Source of the DNA: CAIWHR01 sp963726765
GTDB taxonomy: Bacteria > Pseudomonadota > Gammaproteobacteria > Burkholderiales > Casimicrobiaceae
Assembly: GCA_963726765.1 (NCBI GenBank)
Contig: CAVSDH010000010.1
Span: forward strand, 186,001-250,000
Reading direction: 5' to 3'
Length of the DNA stretch: 64,000 bases
Numbering within the stretch: position 1 is the stretch's first letter; each line of letters starts with the position of its first letter. Positions 53,619 through 62,334 of the stretch are shown here, one piece after another. The position numbers and the translations under genes are program-made. Under the pieces are notes generated by a model. The model worked only from the letters and a program-made list of their open reading frames with translations. It was not told where the DNA came from and did no database searches.

Positions 53619-54764
53619 TCAGAACGGGGACAGCGGCGGGAGCGTCGATTGCACCTGCTGCTTGCCCCCCTTGACCTCGACGATGTAGCTCACCCGGTCG
53701 GGGTCGCCGTTCTTGTCGTACTTCACGTCGACCAGAAGTCCCGGCGTGTCCTTCACGTAGAGCGGCATGCCCCTGATCGCCGCCGCAAAGGCCTTGCTGT
53801 CGACCTTGCCGATCTTCTCGCTCACCGCCTTGATGATGTACGGGACCATGTAGCCCTGGATCCCGTTGTGATCCGACTTGATCTTGTACTCCTTCGTGTA
53901 CTTCTCGTCGAACGCCCGCATCGACGGGGTCGGCGCGTCGACGGTAAGCGGCACATGACCCTGGATGCCGTTGGCGGCTTCTCCGGCGAGCTCGATGGCC
54001 TTCTGGCTCACGAGCGTGGTGTCGCCGACGATGGGCTTGGCGTACCCCTGCTTGCGCAGCTCGCGCACGAGCCGCGCGGATTCTTCCTCGTTGGTGTAGG
54101 CGAACAGCACGTCGCTCCCCGCCTGTTTCGCCTTCAATACCGGCGCCGAGAAGTCGACCTGCCCCTGGTCCGTCGACACGTCGGCGCCGACCTTGAGGCC
54201 AAGCGCCTGCGCCGCCTTGACGAACTCGTCGTGGCCGCCTTTGCCGAAATCGGTGTTGATCCAGATGACGTCGACCGAGTTCGCCTTCAGCGTTTCCTTG
54301 ATGTAGCGCGCGACCTTCGGCATCGTCACCGTCTGGGTCGAATTCGTCCGGATCACGTACGGATTGCCCTGCTGGGTGATCGACGCCGCCGCGGCACCCG
54401 TGAAATTGGGGATCTCGGCTTTCCGGGTCTCGCCCATGCTGACCACCATCGCGCCCGACAGCGTGGGGCCGATGACCGCGAACGCGCCCATGTCGACCGC
54501 CTTCTGCGCCAACGCTTTCGCAACCCCCGCGTTGCTCTGGTTGTCGAGGGTCGTCACCTCGAACTTCCGGCCCAGCACGCCTCCTGCAGCGTTGATCTCG
54601 CGCACGGCGAGCTCGACGCCGTTGCGATAGTTCGTCCCGGCGGAGGCGATCGGTCCCGAAAGCTCGAGAATGTTGACGAGTTGGATCGGTGCGTTCTGCG
54701 CGGAGGCGAGTGACGCCGTCGCGGCCATTGCAAAGGCCGCAAGAATTCTGCTGATGCGAATCAT
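53619..54764 (-). CDS. Periplasmic binding protein, HAAT type (paralogue B)
   Basis: 381 residues from ATG 54764 with AAGGAA upstream. Signal peptide ISRILAAFAMAATASLASA, cleaved near SAQNA. Mature segments: IQLVNILELSGPIASAGTNY, VREINAAGGVLGRKFEVTTL, AAASITQQGNPYVIRTNS, WINTDFGKGGHDEFVKAA, LRKQGYAKPIVGDTTL. It has the same length as the paralogue at 52270 and is clearly related. It is the last gene of the operon that starts with paralogue C at 60230, downstream of AroD. Confidence 0.93.
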   Translation of the reverse strand: MIRISRILAAFAMAATASLASAQNAPIQLVNILELSGPIASAGTNYRNGVELAVREINAAGGVLGRKFEVTTLDNQSNAGVAKALAQKAVDMGAFAVIGPTLSGAMVVSMGETRKAEIPNFTGAAAASITQQGNPYVIRTNSTQTVTMPKVARYIKETLKANSVDVIWINTDFGKGGHDEFVKAAQALGLKVGADVSTDQGQVDFSAPVLKAKQAGSDVLFAYTNEEESARLVRELRKQGYAKPIVGDTTLVSQKAIELAGEAANGIQGHVPLTVDAPTPSMRAFDEKYTKEYKIKSDHNGIQGYMVPYIIKAVSEKIGKVDSKAFAAAIRGMPLYVKDTPGLLVDVKYDKNGDPDRVSYIVEVKGGKQQVQSTLPPLSPF

Positions 54765-54815
54765 GAGTCCGTTCCTTTCGAAGTGTTGGTCCATGCGAGA
54801 CCGTGTGCACCCGGA

Positions 54816-55595
54816 TCAGGTTCCGCCGCGCGCGCGCCGAATGACGTCGTAGACGGCATTGAGATCGGCAATCGGGATCTGACCGGGCGCGGAGCTGCCT
54901 TCGCCGATGGCAAAGCTCAGCGACGAGCCGAAGACGCCTCCGATCATCCGCGTCACCGAGCCCAGCGGCCCCATCGACATGCTGATCAGCGGGATGCGCG
55001 CCTTGGCGTCGGCGGTCGCCGTGGCGGCAAGCAGCGCCAGCACGTCGCCGCGATCGCGGGGCATCACCGCGACCTTGGCGACGTCGGCGCCCAGGCGCTC
55101 GGCCTCGAGAAAGCGCTGCACGAGAAATTCCCGGCCGGGCGTGTAGCCGAAGTTGTGATACGACAGGATGAGGCGCGCGCCCTGCGCGCGCGTGCACTCG
55201 CGCACGAGCCGGACGTGCTCCTGATCGTTGCCCATCTCGAAGTCGATGAAGTCGACGTGCCGGCTTGCGCCGACCGCGTCGTAGAGGCGAACGACCTCCG
55301 CGTCGCCTATCGCGATCTTCTCGCCTCCTTCCTTCACCGAACGCCGGGTGAAGATGATCGGCGTCTCGCCCGCCACCTTGCGCAGCGCGCCGGCGGCGTC
55401 GACGACCGCCTTCGTGTCGGCGATGGCCTCGAAATAGTCGACACGCCACTCGATGACATCGGGCTTCTTCGCGACGACGTTGGCCGCCTCGGCCAGCAGG
55501 CGGTCCCGCGTTCGCCCGACGAGCGGCGAGCAGATGAGCGGCGTCTCGCCGCCGAGTTTCCGGCCGCGGATGTCGATGACTTTGGTTTGACTCAC
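54816..55595 (-). CDS. aroD: Type I 3-dehydroquinate dehydratase
   Basis: 259 residues from GTG 55595 (GGAG 7 nt upstream). A class I, Schiff-base dehydroquinase. The catalytic Lys is K174 in KVAVMPRDRGD, the general base H147 in SYHNFGYTPG, and Glu is in IEWRVDYFE (residues 48-56). C-terminal SMGPLGSVTRMIGGVFGS is the substrate-carboxylate Arg segment. It is not homologous to the two AroQ proteins nearby. Flanked by Liv-transporter and binding-protein genes, it is probably part of hydroaromatic catabolism and not of the chorismate pathway. Confidence 0.94.
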   Translation of the reverse strand: MSQTKVIDIRGRKLGGETPLICSPLVGRTRDRLLAEAANVVAKKPDVIEWRVDYFEAIADTKAVVDAAGALRKVAGETPIIFTRRSVKEGGEKIAIGDAEVVRLYDAVGASRHVDFIDFEMGNDQEHVRLVRECTRAQGARLILSYHNFGYTPGREFLVQRFLEAERLGADVAKVAVMPRDRGDVLALLAATATADAKARIPLISMSMGPLGSVTRMIGGVFGSSLSFAIGEGSSAPGQIPIADLNAVYDVIRRARGGT

Positions 55596-55632
55596 GATGA
55601 GCTCCGTCGCAGCTTGAGTGGGACATGGCGTT

Positions 55633-56391
55633 CTAGGATGCGGGCGCCGCCGCGGCCGCGCCGCCATGCGCTCCGGCGCCGCCCAGGAACAGCCGGTTGA
55701 GATTCGGATCGCCAAGGAGCTCGGCCGCGGGCCGGTCGAGTGCGAGGCGTCCCATTTCCAGCACCAGCGCGCGGTTCGCGTACTTGAGCGCGGTGCGCAC
55801 GTTCTGCTCGACCATCAGTATCGTGGTCCCGGAGTCGGCAAGCTGGCGCAGCAGGCTCATCACCTCCTGCACCAGTTTCGGCGACAATCCGATCGACGGC
55901 TCGTCGATCAGCAGAACGCGCGGGCGCAAGAGCAGCGCGCGACTGATCTCGAGCTGCTTCTGCTCGCCGCCGGACATCGTGGATGCCTGGTTGTCGATGC
56001 GCTCGCGGATTCGCGGAAACCGCTGCAGCGCCTCGTCGATGCGGCCGGGGAGATCGGCGCGCGGCAACGTGATGCCGCCGAGCTCGAGGTTGTGTCGCAC
56101 CGACAGCGAGCCGAACAGGTTGCGCCCCTGCGGCACGAAGGCGATGCCGTCGGCCAGCAGGTCCCGCGGGGACTTCCCGTTGACGCACCTGCCCTCGAAG
56201 CGGACTTCGCCCGAGCGCGGCACCAGCATGCCGAAGAGCGTCTTCAGCACCGTCGACTTGCCGGCGCCGTTGGGGCCGATCAGCAGCGTGATCTCGCCCT
56301 TGCGCGCGTCGAGCGTCGTCTCGTTCAGGATCGTGAGGCTGGGCGAGTAGCCGGCGACGACCTTGTCGAATTCGATGATCCTGTCTGCCAT
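55633..56391 (-). CDS. livF: LivF-type ABC transporter ATPase (set 2)
   Basis: 252 residues. Walker A is LLIGPNGAGKST, the Q-loop region FVPQGRNLFGSLSVRHNLEL, the signature MSGGEQKQLEIS, Walker B VLLIDEPSIGLSP and VEQNVRTALKYANR. The C-terminus carries a low-complexity Ala/Gly tail (GGAGAHGGAAAAAPAS). It lies 13 nt after LivG and is followed by aroD after 37 nt. Confidence 0.94.
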   Translation of the reverse strand: MADRIIEFDKVVAGYSPSLTILNETTLDARKGEITLLIGPNGAGKSTVLKTLFGMLVPRSGEVRFEGRCVNGKSPRDLLADGIAFVPQGRNLFGSLSVRHNLELGGITLPRADLPGRIDEALQRFPRIRERIDNQASTMSGGEQKQLEISRALLLRPRVLLIDEPSIGLSPKLVQEVMSLLRQLADSGTTILMVEQNVRTALKYANRALVLEMGRLALDRPAAELLGDPNLNRLFLGGAGAHGGAAAAAPAS

Positions 56392-56404
56392 GTTCGCTTC
56401 CCGC

Positions 56405-57157
56405 CTAATTGCCCAGGTACGCTTCGAGCACCTGCCGGTTCGCCTGCACTTCCTGCGGCGGACCTTCGGCGAGCACCTTGCCCTCGACCATGCAGATCAC
56501 GTGCGGACAGAGCTTCATGATGAAGTCCATGTTGTGCTCGATGACGACGAAGCTGCCGCCCTGCGACTTGTTGAGCTCGACCAGCAGTTCGCGCAGCTGA
56601 TCGACGAGGCTGGGATTGACGCCTGCGCAAGGCTCATCCAGCAGCACGAGGCGCGGCGCCGGCATGAACGCCATCGCGATGTCGATCAGCTTCTGCTGGC
56701 CGTAGGACAGCGTCCCCGCATAGAGGCTGGCGACGTGCTTCAGCCGAAAGAGCTCGATCATCCGGTCCGCGTGCTCCCCGAGGCCGGCATCGGGCTTCGC
56801 GAACATGCGGCCGGGCAGCGAGCCCTTGAATTCCTGCGCCGCGACGATCAGATTGTCCCGCACGGAGAGCTTGCCGAACACCTGCAGCGTCTGAAACGTC
56901 CGGCCGACGCCGCGGCGCGACAGTTCGAGCGGCGACATCCCGGTGATGTCCTCGCCGCAGAACTCGACGCGCCCGGCGGTCGGGCTGATCTGGCCGAGAA
57001 TGCTGTTGAAGAGCGTGGTCTTGCCCGAGCCGTTCGGACCTATGACGCCTACGATCTCGCCCGGGCTGACCGAAAACGTCACGCCGTCGACGGCTCTGAT
57101 CGCTCCGTAGGACTTGCGGACGTCCCGGACTTCAAGAAACGGCGCAGGCCCACTCAT
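56405..57157 (-). CDS. livG: LivG-type ABC transporter ATPase (set 2)
   Basis: 250 residues. Walker A is VIGPNGSGKTT, then RRGVGRTFQTLQVFGKLSVR, the signature variant LSYGQQKLIDIA (Tyr in place of the second Gly, common in LivG-like proteins), Walker B LVLLDEPCAGVNP and IEHNMDFIMKLCPH. The start ATG overlaps the LivM stop as ATGA. It pairs with LivF at 55633. Confidence 0.94.
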   Translation of the reverse strand: MSGPAPFLEVRDVRKSYGAIRAVDGVTFSVSPGEIVGVIGPNGSGKTTLFNSILGQISPTAGRVEFCGEDITGMSPLELSRRGVGRTFQTLQVFGKLSVRDNLIVAAQEFKGSLPGRMFAKPDAGLGEHADRMIELFRLKHVASLYAGTLSYGQQKLIDIAMAFMPAPRLVLLDEPCAGVNPSLVDQLRELLVELNKSQGGSFVVIEHNMDFIMKLCPHVICMVEGKVLAEGPPQEVQANRQVLEAYLGN

Positions 57158-58116
57158 TTCGGGGCCTTGTCGCGCTTGAAGCGGTCGGGAATCGACATGA
57201 TGCCTTCCGGCAGCCAGATCATCAGGGCGACGATCGCGACGCCGAAGAAGACGAGATACCACTTCTGCATGAACTTGAGCGCCTCGACATTGCTGGAGCG
57301 CAGGACTTCCGGCAGCAGGATGATGACGATCGTGCCGATCACCGGGCCGAAAAAGCGTCCGGAGCCGCCGACGATGACGGCGAGGAGCATCATCAGCGAC
57401 GTCGAGAAGTGGAAGGGCCCGGGCTCGATGAACTCGACCAGCGACGCGAAGTAGACGCCGCCGATGCCCGCGTACGCGGCGCCGATCGCGAAGGCGAGCA
57501 GCGTATAGGCCGTGATGTTGACGCCGAGACTCTCGGCGCGAATCGGATTGTCGCGCAGCGCGGCGAACGCGCGGCCCCACGGAGACCGCAGCAGCCACCA
57601 CAGGAAGAGCGCCAGCAGGACGAGCGACACCAGCGTGAAGTAGAAATAGGCCTTCTCGGTGTCGAACGCAAACCCGAGCAGCGACGGCCGCGGGATGCCC
57701 GAGATCCCGAACGTGCCGCCGGTGATCTTTTCCTCGTTGCGCATCCCGAGAAACACGAGGACGTTGAATCCGAGCGTGGCGAATGCGAGGTAATGGTGTT
57801 GCACGCGCAAAGCCGGGAAGCCGAGGGCCAGCCCGATCGCGAAGCACGCCACGCCCGCGATCGGCAGCACGAGCAGGAACGGAATGCCCGCCTTGAGCGC
57901 GATCGCCGCGATGTAGGCGCCGATGCCGAAGAACGCCGCCTGCCCCAGCGACATCTGCCCGGCGTAGCCGACGGTCAGGTTGAGACCGAACGTCGCCATC
58001 AGGTAGACGCAGTAAAGCGTGAGCAGGTAGATCTCGCTGCGCTTGAGAGACGCCGCCGCGATCGCGATCGCCAGGATGCCCGCGGCAAGGATTCCCGCCT
58101 TTATCCGGGCGCTCAT
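57154..58116 (-). CDS. livM: LivM-type ABC permease (set 2)
   Basis: 320 residues, highly hydrophobic with about ten helices. Family segments are LNLTVGYAGQMSLGQAAFFG, the EAA-like loop SPWGRAFAALRDNPIRAESL and MLLAVIVGGSGRFFGPVIGT. It is coupled to LivH upstream and LivG downstream by ATGA overlaps. The frame is clean. With LivH it forms the second HAAT channel of the island. Confidence 0.93.
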   Translation of the reverse strand: MSARIKAGILAAGILAIAIAAASLKRSEIYLLTLYCVYLMATFGLNLTVGYAGQMSLGQAAFFGIGAYIAAIALKAGIPFLLVLPIAGVACFAIGLALGFPALRVQHHYLAFATLGFNVLVFLGMRNEEKITGGTFGISGIPRPSLLGFAFDTEKAYFYFTLVSLVLLALFLWWLLRSPWGRAFAALRDNPIRAESLGVNITAYTLLAFAIGAAYAGIGGVYFASLVEFIEPGPFHFSTSLMMLLAVIVGGSGRFFGPVIGTIVIILLPEVLRSSNVEALKFMQKWYLVFFGVAIVALMIWLPEGIMSIPDRFKRDKAPK

Positions 58117-58988
58117 ACCTTGCGCTCCTCGGGCTTGCCGAGCAGACCTTCCGGACGGAACAGGATCACGCCGAGAAACAGCACCAGCGCGACGCCCTCC
58201 TTGTACGCCGGCGAGACGTAGAAGCCGACGAGATTCTCGAGGACGCCGATCAGCACGCCTCCCAGCAGCGCGCCCCGCGTCTGGTTGAAGCCGCCGATGA
58301 TCGCCGCGAAGAACGCCTTCTGTCCGATCGAGTCGCCCATGTCGAACTTGGCGAGGTAGGTCGGCGTCATCAGCAGCGCGGCAACCGTCGCCAGCACGGC
58401 GTTGGTCAGGAACACGTAGAGCACCATCCGCGGCACGTTGATGCCGAGCACCTTCGCCGCGTCGGTGTTCTGCGCCACGGCCTGCATCGCGCGGCCGGTG
58501 ACGGTCTTGTTGAGGAACATCTGCAGGCCGACGACAATGGCGCCCGCCACGATGAGCGTCCCCACGTCGGCGTAGGAGACGTTCAGGCCCGCGAAATTCC
58601 ATTGCCCGGCGGGAAACGCGCCGGGGAACGGATGCGCTTCCGCGCTGTACCCGGCGCGCACGATCGACTTGACGGCGATCGACAGGCCAAGCGTGGCGAT
58701 GACCAGCGGAATGACGCCGTGCTTGATCAGCGGGTCGACGATGCCGCGCTTGAAGCCGTAGCCCAGAACCAGCATCGCCACCGCGCAGGTCAGCAGAAAG
58801 GCCAGCCAGAGCGGCGCGCCGCCGGCGAGGAAGAACAGGATGCCGAACGCCGGAAGCATCACGAATTCGCCCTGGGCGAAATTGATGACTCCCGCGGCCT
58901 GCCAGAGCAGCGTGAACCCGAGCGCCGCGAGCGCGTAGATTGCGCCGGTGGCGCAGCCCGATACGACAAGTTGCAGGAAATCGCCCAT
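58113..58988 (-). CDS. livH: LivH-type ABC permease (set 2)
   Basis: 291 residues. Begins DFLQLVVSGCATGAIYALAA and continues GVINFAQGEFVMLPAFGIL, the typical LivH opening. The EAA-like loop is TGRAMQAVAQNTDAAKVLGI, and AAIIGGFNQTRGALLGGVLI and LVLFLGVILFRPEGLLG come near the end. It follows binding-protein paralogue C after 94 nt. It has the full set of helices and no frame problem, in contrast to LivH of set 1. Confidence 0.93.
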   Translation of the reverse strand: MGDFLQLVVSGCATGAIYALAALGFTLLWQAAGVINFAQGEFVMLPAFGILFFLAGGAPLWLAFLLTCAVAMLVLGYGFKRGIVDPLIKHGVIPLVIATLGLSIAVKSIVRAGYSAEAHPFPGAFPAGQWNFAGLNVSYADVGTLIVAGAIVVGLQMFLNKTVTGRAMQAVAQNTDAAKVLGINVPRMVLYVFLTNAVLATVAALLMTPTYLAKFDMGDSIGQKAFFAAIIGGFNQTRGALLGGVLIGVLENLVGFYVSPAYKEGVALVLFLGVILFRPEGLLGKPEERKV

Positions 58989-59082
58989 CGCGGAGCCCTT
59001 GGCTGTCGGTGCCTTTGCCGGTCCGGCGGGTAACGGGAACGACGTCGATCCCGCTATCCCTCCGTCCGAAGTGGCAATTTGC

Positions 59083-60230
59083 CTATTTTGCCGAAGCCGG
59101 CGGCAGCGTCTGGATCACGACCTGCTTGCCGTTCTCGACCTTGACGATGTAGCTCTCGCGATCGAGATCGCCGTTCTTGTCGAAGCTCACGTCGAGCAGA
59201 ACGCCGGGCGTGTCCTTCGCCGAGATCTTCGCGCCGTGCAGCGCGGCGGCAAGCGCCTTCGAGTCGACCTTGCCGTTCTTCTCGGTAACGGATTTCACGA
59301 CGTACATCGCGCTGTACCCTTTCAATCCGTTGTGGTCGCTCTTGTACTTGTACTCGGCCTGGAACTTCCGGTCGAAGTCCCTGATCGTCGCCTGCGGCGC
59401 GTCGACGGTCAGGCCCACGTGAGCCATCGCGCCATTGGCGGCGTCGCCGGCGAGCTCGATCACTTTCTGGCCAGCCAGCGTCGTCTCGCCGATCATCGGC
59501 TTGTCGTAGCCCTGCTTCTTCAGTTCGCGCAGCGCGCGCGCCGATTCCTCCTCGTTCGTGTAGACGAACAGCGCATCCGCATTCGACTGCTTGGCCTTCA
59601 GCACCGCGCCGGAGAAATCCACCTGCCCCGGGTCGGTCGAGATGTCGGCGACGACCTTGATGCCCTGGGCGTCGAGCGCCTTCAGGATCGAGTCCCGTCC
59701 GCCCTTGCCGAAGTCGTTGTTGACCCAGATCACCGCCACCGTCTTTGCCTTGAGGCCGTCCTTGATGTATTTCGCGACCTTCGGCATGGCGAGCGCCTGC
59801 GTCAGCGACGTGCGGAAGACATAGGGATTGCCCTGCTCCGTGATCGCCGCCGCCTCGCCGCCCGTGAAATTGGTGATCTCGGCGCGCTTCGTCTCCGCCA
59901 TGCTGACGATGATCGAGCCGGAGAAAGACGGGACCCATGACCACGTAGACGTTCTCGTCGACCGCCTTCTGGGTGAGCGCCTTCGCGAGCTGCGGCTGCG
60001 ACTGCGTGTCGGCCGACGAGTACTCGACCTTGCGCCCGAGGATGCCGCCCGCCGCGTTGATTTCCTTCACCGCCAGCTTGACGCCGTTGTCGAAGTTCGT
60101 GCCGGAGGTCGCGCCGCCGCCCGACAATTCGACGACGCCGGCGATCTTGATCGGGGGTTGCTGCGCCTGCACGAACCATGGCGCACACGCCAGCATGCCG
60201 GCGATGAACCATCCTATACGAATACTTCAT
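59083..60230 (-). CDS. Periplasmic binding protein, HAAT type (paralogue C), two frameshifts
   Basis: 381 residues after correction, the same length as paralogues A and B (1148 nt minus 2). The start ATG 60230 is preceded by GGAGGAAGCA. One extra A near 60209 hides the signal peptide RWFIAGMLACAPWFVQA. One extra T in a TTT (plus strand AAA at 59924-59926) breaks GPVFSGSIIVSMAETKRA. Mature segments: IKIAGVVELSGGGATSGTNF, GKVDSKALAAALHGAKIS, LLDVSFDKNGDLDRESYI. It is very similar to paralogue A. It is upstream of LivHMGF set 2, and so is its natural receptor. Confidence 0.9.
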
Positions 60231-60277
60231 TGCTTCCTCCGTTTCGATTGTCCGAATACCAGGTAGTGCCGCGATCA

Positions 60278-61099
60278 TCACGCGAGCGGCACGGAAAGTC
60301 TATCGATCATGGCGCGCGTTTCCGGCCGCACGCCCCGCCACCAGACGAACGCCTCCGCAGCCTGCTCGACCAGCATCCCGATGCCGTCCGCGACGCGGTC
60401 GGCGCCCGATTCGCGCGCGAGACGCAGAAAGGGGGTCAGGCCCTTGCCGTAGACGAGGTCATAGGCGAGACACCCCGCCGCGAAGGCCGTCCCCGGAACC
60501 GGAGGCAGCTCTCCCCGCAGACTGGCCGACGTCGCGTTGACGACGACGTCGAACTGCGCATCCCTCACGCCCGGATAACCGCCGGTGACAAGAGTGTCGA
60601 ACGTCGCAAACTCGACGCCGAGCGCCTCGGCCTTCGCCACGGTGCGGTTCGCGACGAACAGCGCCTCGGGCCGCTGCTCGAGGAACGGCAGCAGCGCACC
60701 GCGCGCGGCGCCGCCGGCACCCAGCAGCAGCACGCGGCGCCCGCGCAGCGGGCAGCCGAGGTTGATCTGGATGTCGTTCACGAGGCCCAGGCCGTCGAAG
60801 TTCTCGGCGACGGCGCGCCCGCCGTCGAACTTCATGCAGTTGACCGCGCCGGCGCGGCGCGCGCGCTCCGACATGTCCGTTGCATACGCAAACGCGTCCA
60901 CCTTGAACGGCAGCGTCACGTTGATGCCGCGCCCGCCGTCGCTGCGGAACCGGTCGACGGTCGCGGCAAAGCCGTCGGCCGGCGCCTCGATGGCCTCGTA
61001 GGTCAGGTCCTGCCCGGTCGCGCGGGCGAATTCGGCGTGGATCTGCGGCGACTTGGTGTGGCCCAGTGGCCGCCCGATCAATGCGTAGCGATCCGTCAT
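60278..61099 (-). CDS. aroE: Shikimate dehydrogenase (AroE-like 2, closest to the biosynthetic form)
   Basis: 273 residues. Substrate-carboxylate motif GRPLGHTKSPQIH (T15-K-S17, where E. coli has S-K-S), catalytic Lys in GINVTLPFK, AGAVN, catalytic Asp in ENFDGLG and NADP loop LLLGAGGAARGALL with ANRTVAKAE. C-terminal DGIGMLVEQAAEAF. End to end it resembles E. coli AroE far more than the two other homologues here. It may therefore supply the biosynthetic step that is missing from the tonB-mtgA locus, or serve the catabolic island, or both. Confidence 0.92.
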   Translation of the reverse strand: MTDRYALIGRPLGHTKSPQIHAEFARATGQDLTYEAIEAPADGFAATVDRFRSDGGRGINVTLPFKVDAFAYATDMSERARRAGAVNCMKFDGGRAVAENFDGLGLVNDIQINLGCPLRGRRVLLLGAGGAARGALLPFLEQRPEALFVANRTVAKAEALGVEFATFDTLVTGGYPGVRDAQFDVVVNATSASLRGELPPVPGTAFAAGCLAYDLVYGKGLTPFLRLARESGADRVADGIGMLVEQAAEAFVWWRGVRPETRAMIDRLSVPLA

Positions 61100-61128
61100 G
61101 TCGTCATGTCCGCGGGCAATGAGGTCGC

Positions 61129-61962
61129 TCAGTACGCGACTTTCGCCACCGCCCGCAGCTCGTCGGGCGTCGTCGTGCCGAAGCCGAAGAATTCGAGATA
61201 TGCGGGGATCATCTCGAACAGCATGTCGGTACCGATCTGGTAGCGGCATCCGCGTTCCCGCGCCGCCGCGAGCAACGGCGTGATCTCCTGCTTCATCACC
61301 ACCTCGCCGACGAACGTCGTCGGCGACAGGCGCGCAACGTCGATCGGAAGCGGATCCGTCGCCTTCATGCCGAGCGGCGTACCGTTGACCACGAGGTCGT
61401 AACCCGCGGGATCCCCGGGTCCGACGCGCACGTCGAGCCGCGGATAGTGCTGCCGCAGCCGCGCCGCCAGTCCCTCGGCCGTCGCCGGCACCGTGTCGCT
61501 CAGTCCGATCGAAGCGACGCCCTCCGCGGCCAGCGACGCAGCGATCGCCGACCCGACACCGCCGGCGCCTACGACGAGGCACCTGGCCCCTTTGACGGCA
61601 AAGCCCTTGTGCCGCAGGCCGCGCGTGAATCCGACACCGTCGAACATGTCGCCCAGCAGCGTGCCGTCCGGCCTTTTCAGCAACGCGTTGCACGAGCCGG
61701 CGATCTTCACGGTCGTCGTCACGTCGTCGGCCAGCGCGACCGTCGTGACCTTGTGCGGCATCGTGACCAGCGCCCCCCGAATGTTGGTCAGCCTGAACAG
61801 CGCCTTGAGCGTGGTCGGATAGTCTTCGGCCCGGACCCCCATCGGCACCACGACCGCATCGATCCCGCGGCTGTCGAACCAAGGGTTGTAGACCAGAGGC
61901 GCCTTGAAGGCCTCGGTCGGAAAACCGATGTGGGCGACGAGCGTCGTCTTGCCGCTGATCAT
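61129..61962 (-). CDS. Shikimate dehydrogenase family protein (AroE-like 3, divergent substrate site)
   Basis: 277 residues from ATG 61962 (GAGG upstream); an upstream ATG at 62025 would add 21 unconserved residues. The catalytic Lys is in LVTMPHK and Asp in DMFDGVGF; the NAD(P) loop is LVVGAGGVGSAIAASLAAEG. The usual shikimate-anchoring serines are both gone: IGFPTEAFKAP has F19 and A21 at these places. It therefore probably uses a different ring or acyclic substrate. Its position is between AroE-like 2 and the Gfo/Idh remnant. Confidence 0.88.
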   Translation of the reverse strand: MISGKTTLVAHIGFPTEAFKAPLVYNPWFDSRGIDAVVVPMGVRAEDYPTTLKALFRLTNIRGALVTMPHKVTTVALADDVTTTVKIAGSCNALLKRPDGTLLGDMFDGVGFTRGLRHKGFAVKGARCLVVGAGGVGSAIAASLAAEGVASIGLSDTVPATAEGLAARLRQHYPRLDVRVGPGDPAGYDLVVNGTPLGMKATDPLPIDVARLSPTTFVGEVVMKQEITPLLAAARERGCRYQIGTDMLFEMIPAYLEFFGFGTTTPDELRAVAKVAY

Positions 61963-62060
61963 GGCGACCTCGAACAAGAATGCTTCGGGATATGCGCGCA
62001 GGCGTCGAACGTCGTGCGGCGGCATGGGTATGCGGGCATTGCTTCGCTTCCTCGGTTCGC

Positions 62061-62258
62061 TCAGTTTGCAATCACAGTCCGGCCGATTTTCGCGGCCTCG
62101 GCGATCGCTTCGGTCACGCGCAGGTTCTGCAATCCGTCGCGCGCGGCGACCAGCGGCTCCACATCTCCGCGGATGACCGCGGCGAAGTGCTCGATCTGCT
62201 CGGCGCGGCGGAGGTCGATGAGGCCGGCGCCGGCCACGGCGATTCGCACCTTCTTCAT
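62061..62258 (-). pseudogene. Internally deleted Gfo/Idh/MocA oxidoreductase remnant
   Basis: An open frame of only 65 residues. Residues 1-14 (MKKVRIAVAGAGLI) are the start of a Gfo/Idh Rossmann motif. From about residue 16 the sequence is the C-terminal end of the same family (EHFAAVIRGDVEPLVAARDG, then LRVTEAIAEAAKIGRTVI), closely resembling the end of the protein at 37440. Roughly 290 residues in between are absent, yet the frame is kept. Either a real in-frame deletion left a relic, or the assembly collapsed. It is in line with its neighbours and lies 76 nt from the TRAP genes. Confidence 0.75.
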
Positions 62259-62334
62259 CTGCGAATCCCTGTGATCCGGTACACGTCCCTTCGTGGCGTC
62301 CCTGACCCGGCCGATGCCATGCGCGAAGTTCCCG

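Noticed and set aside
54789..54796. Partial match GTCCATGC to the regulatory core, upstream of the 53619 binding-protein gene
   Set aside because: Only 8 of 12 bases match, there is no -10 at 17 bp and no dyad at the fixed distance; treated as chance.
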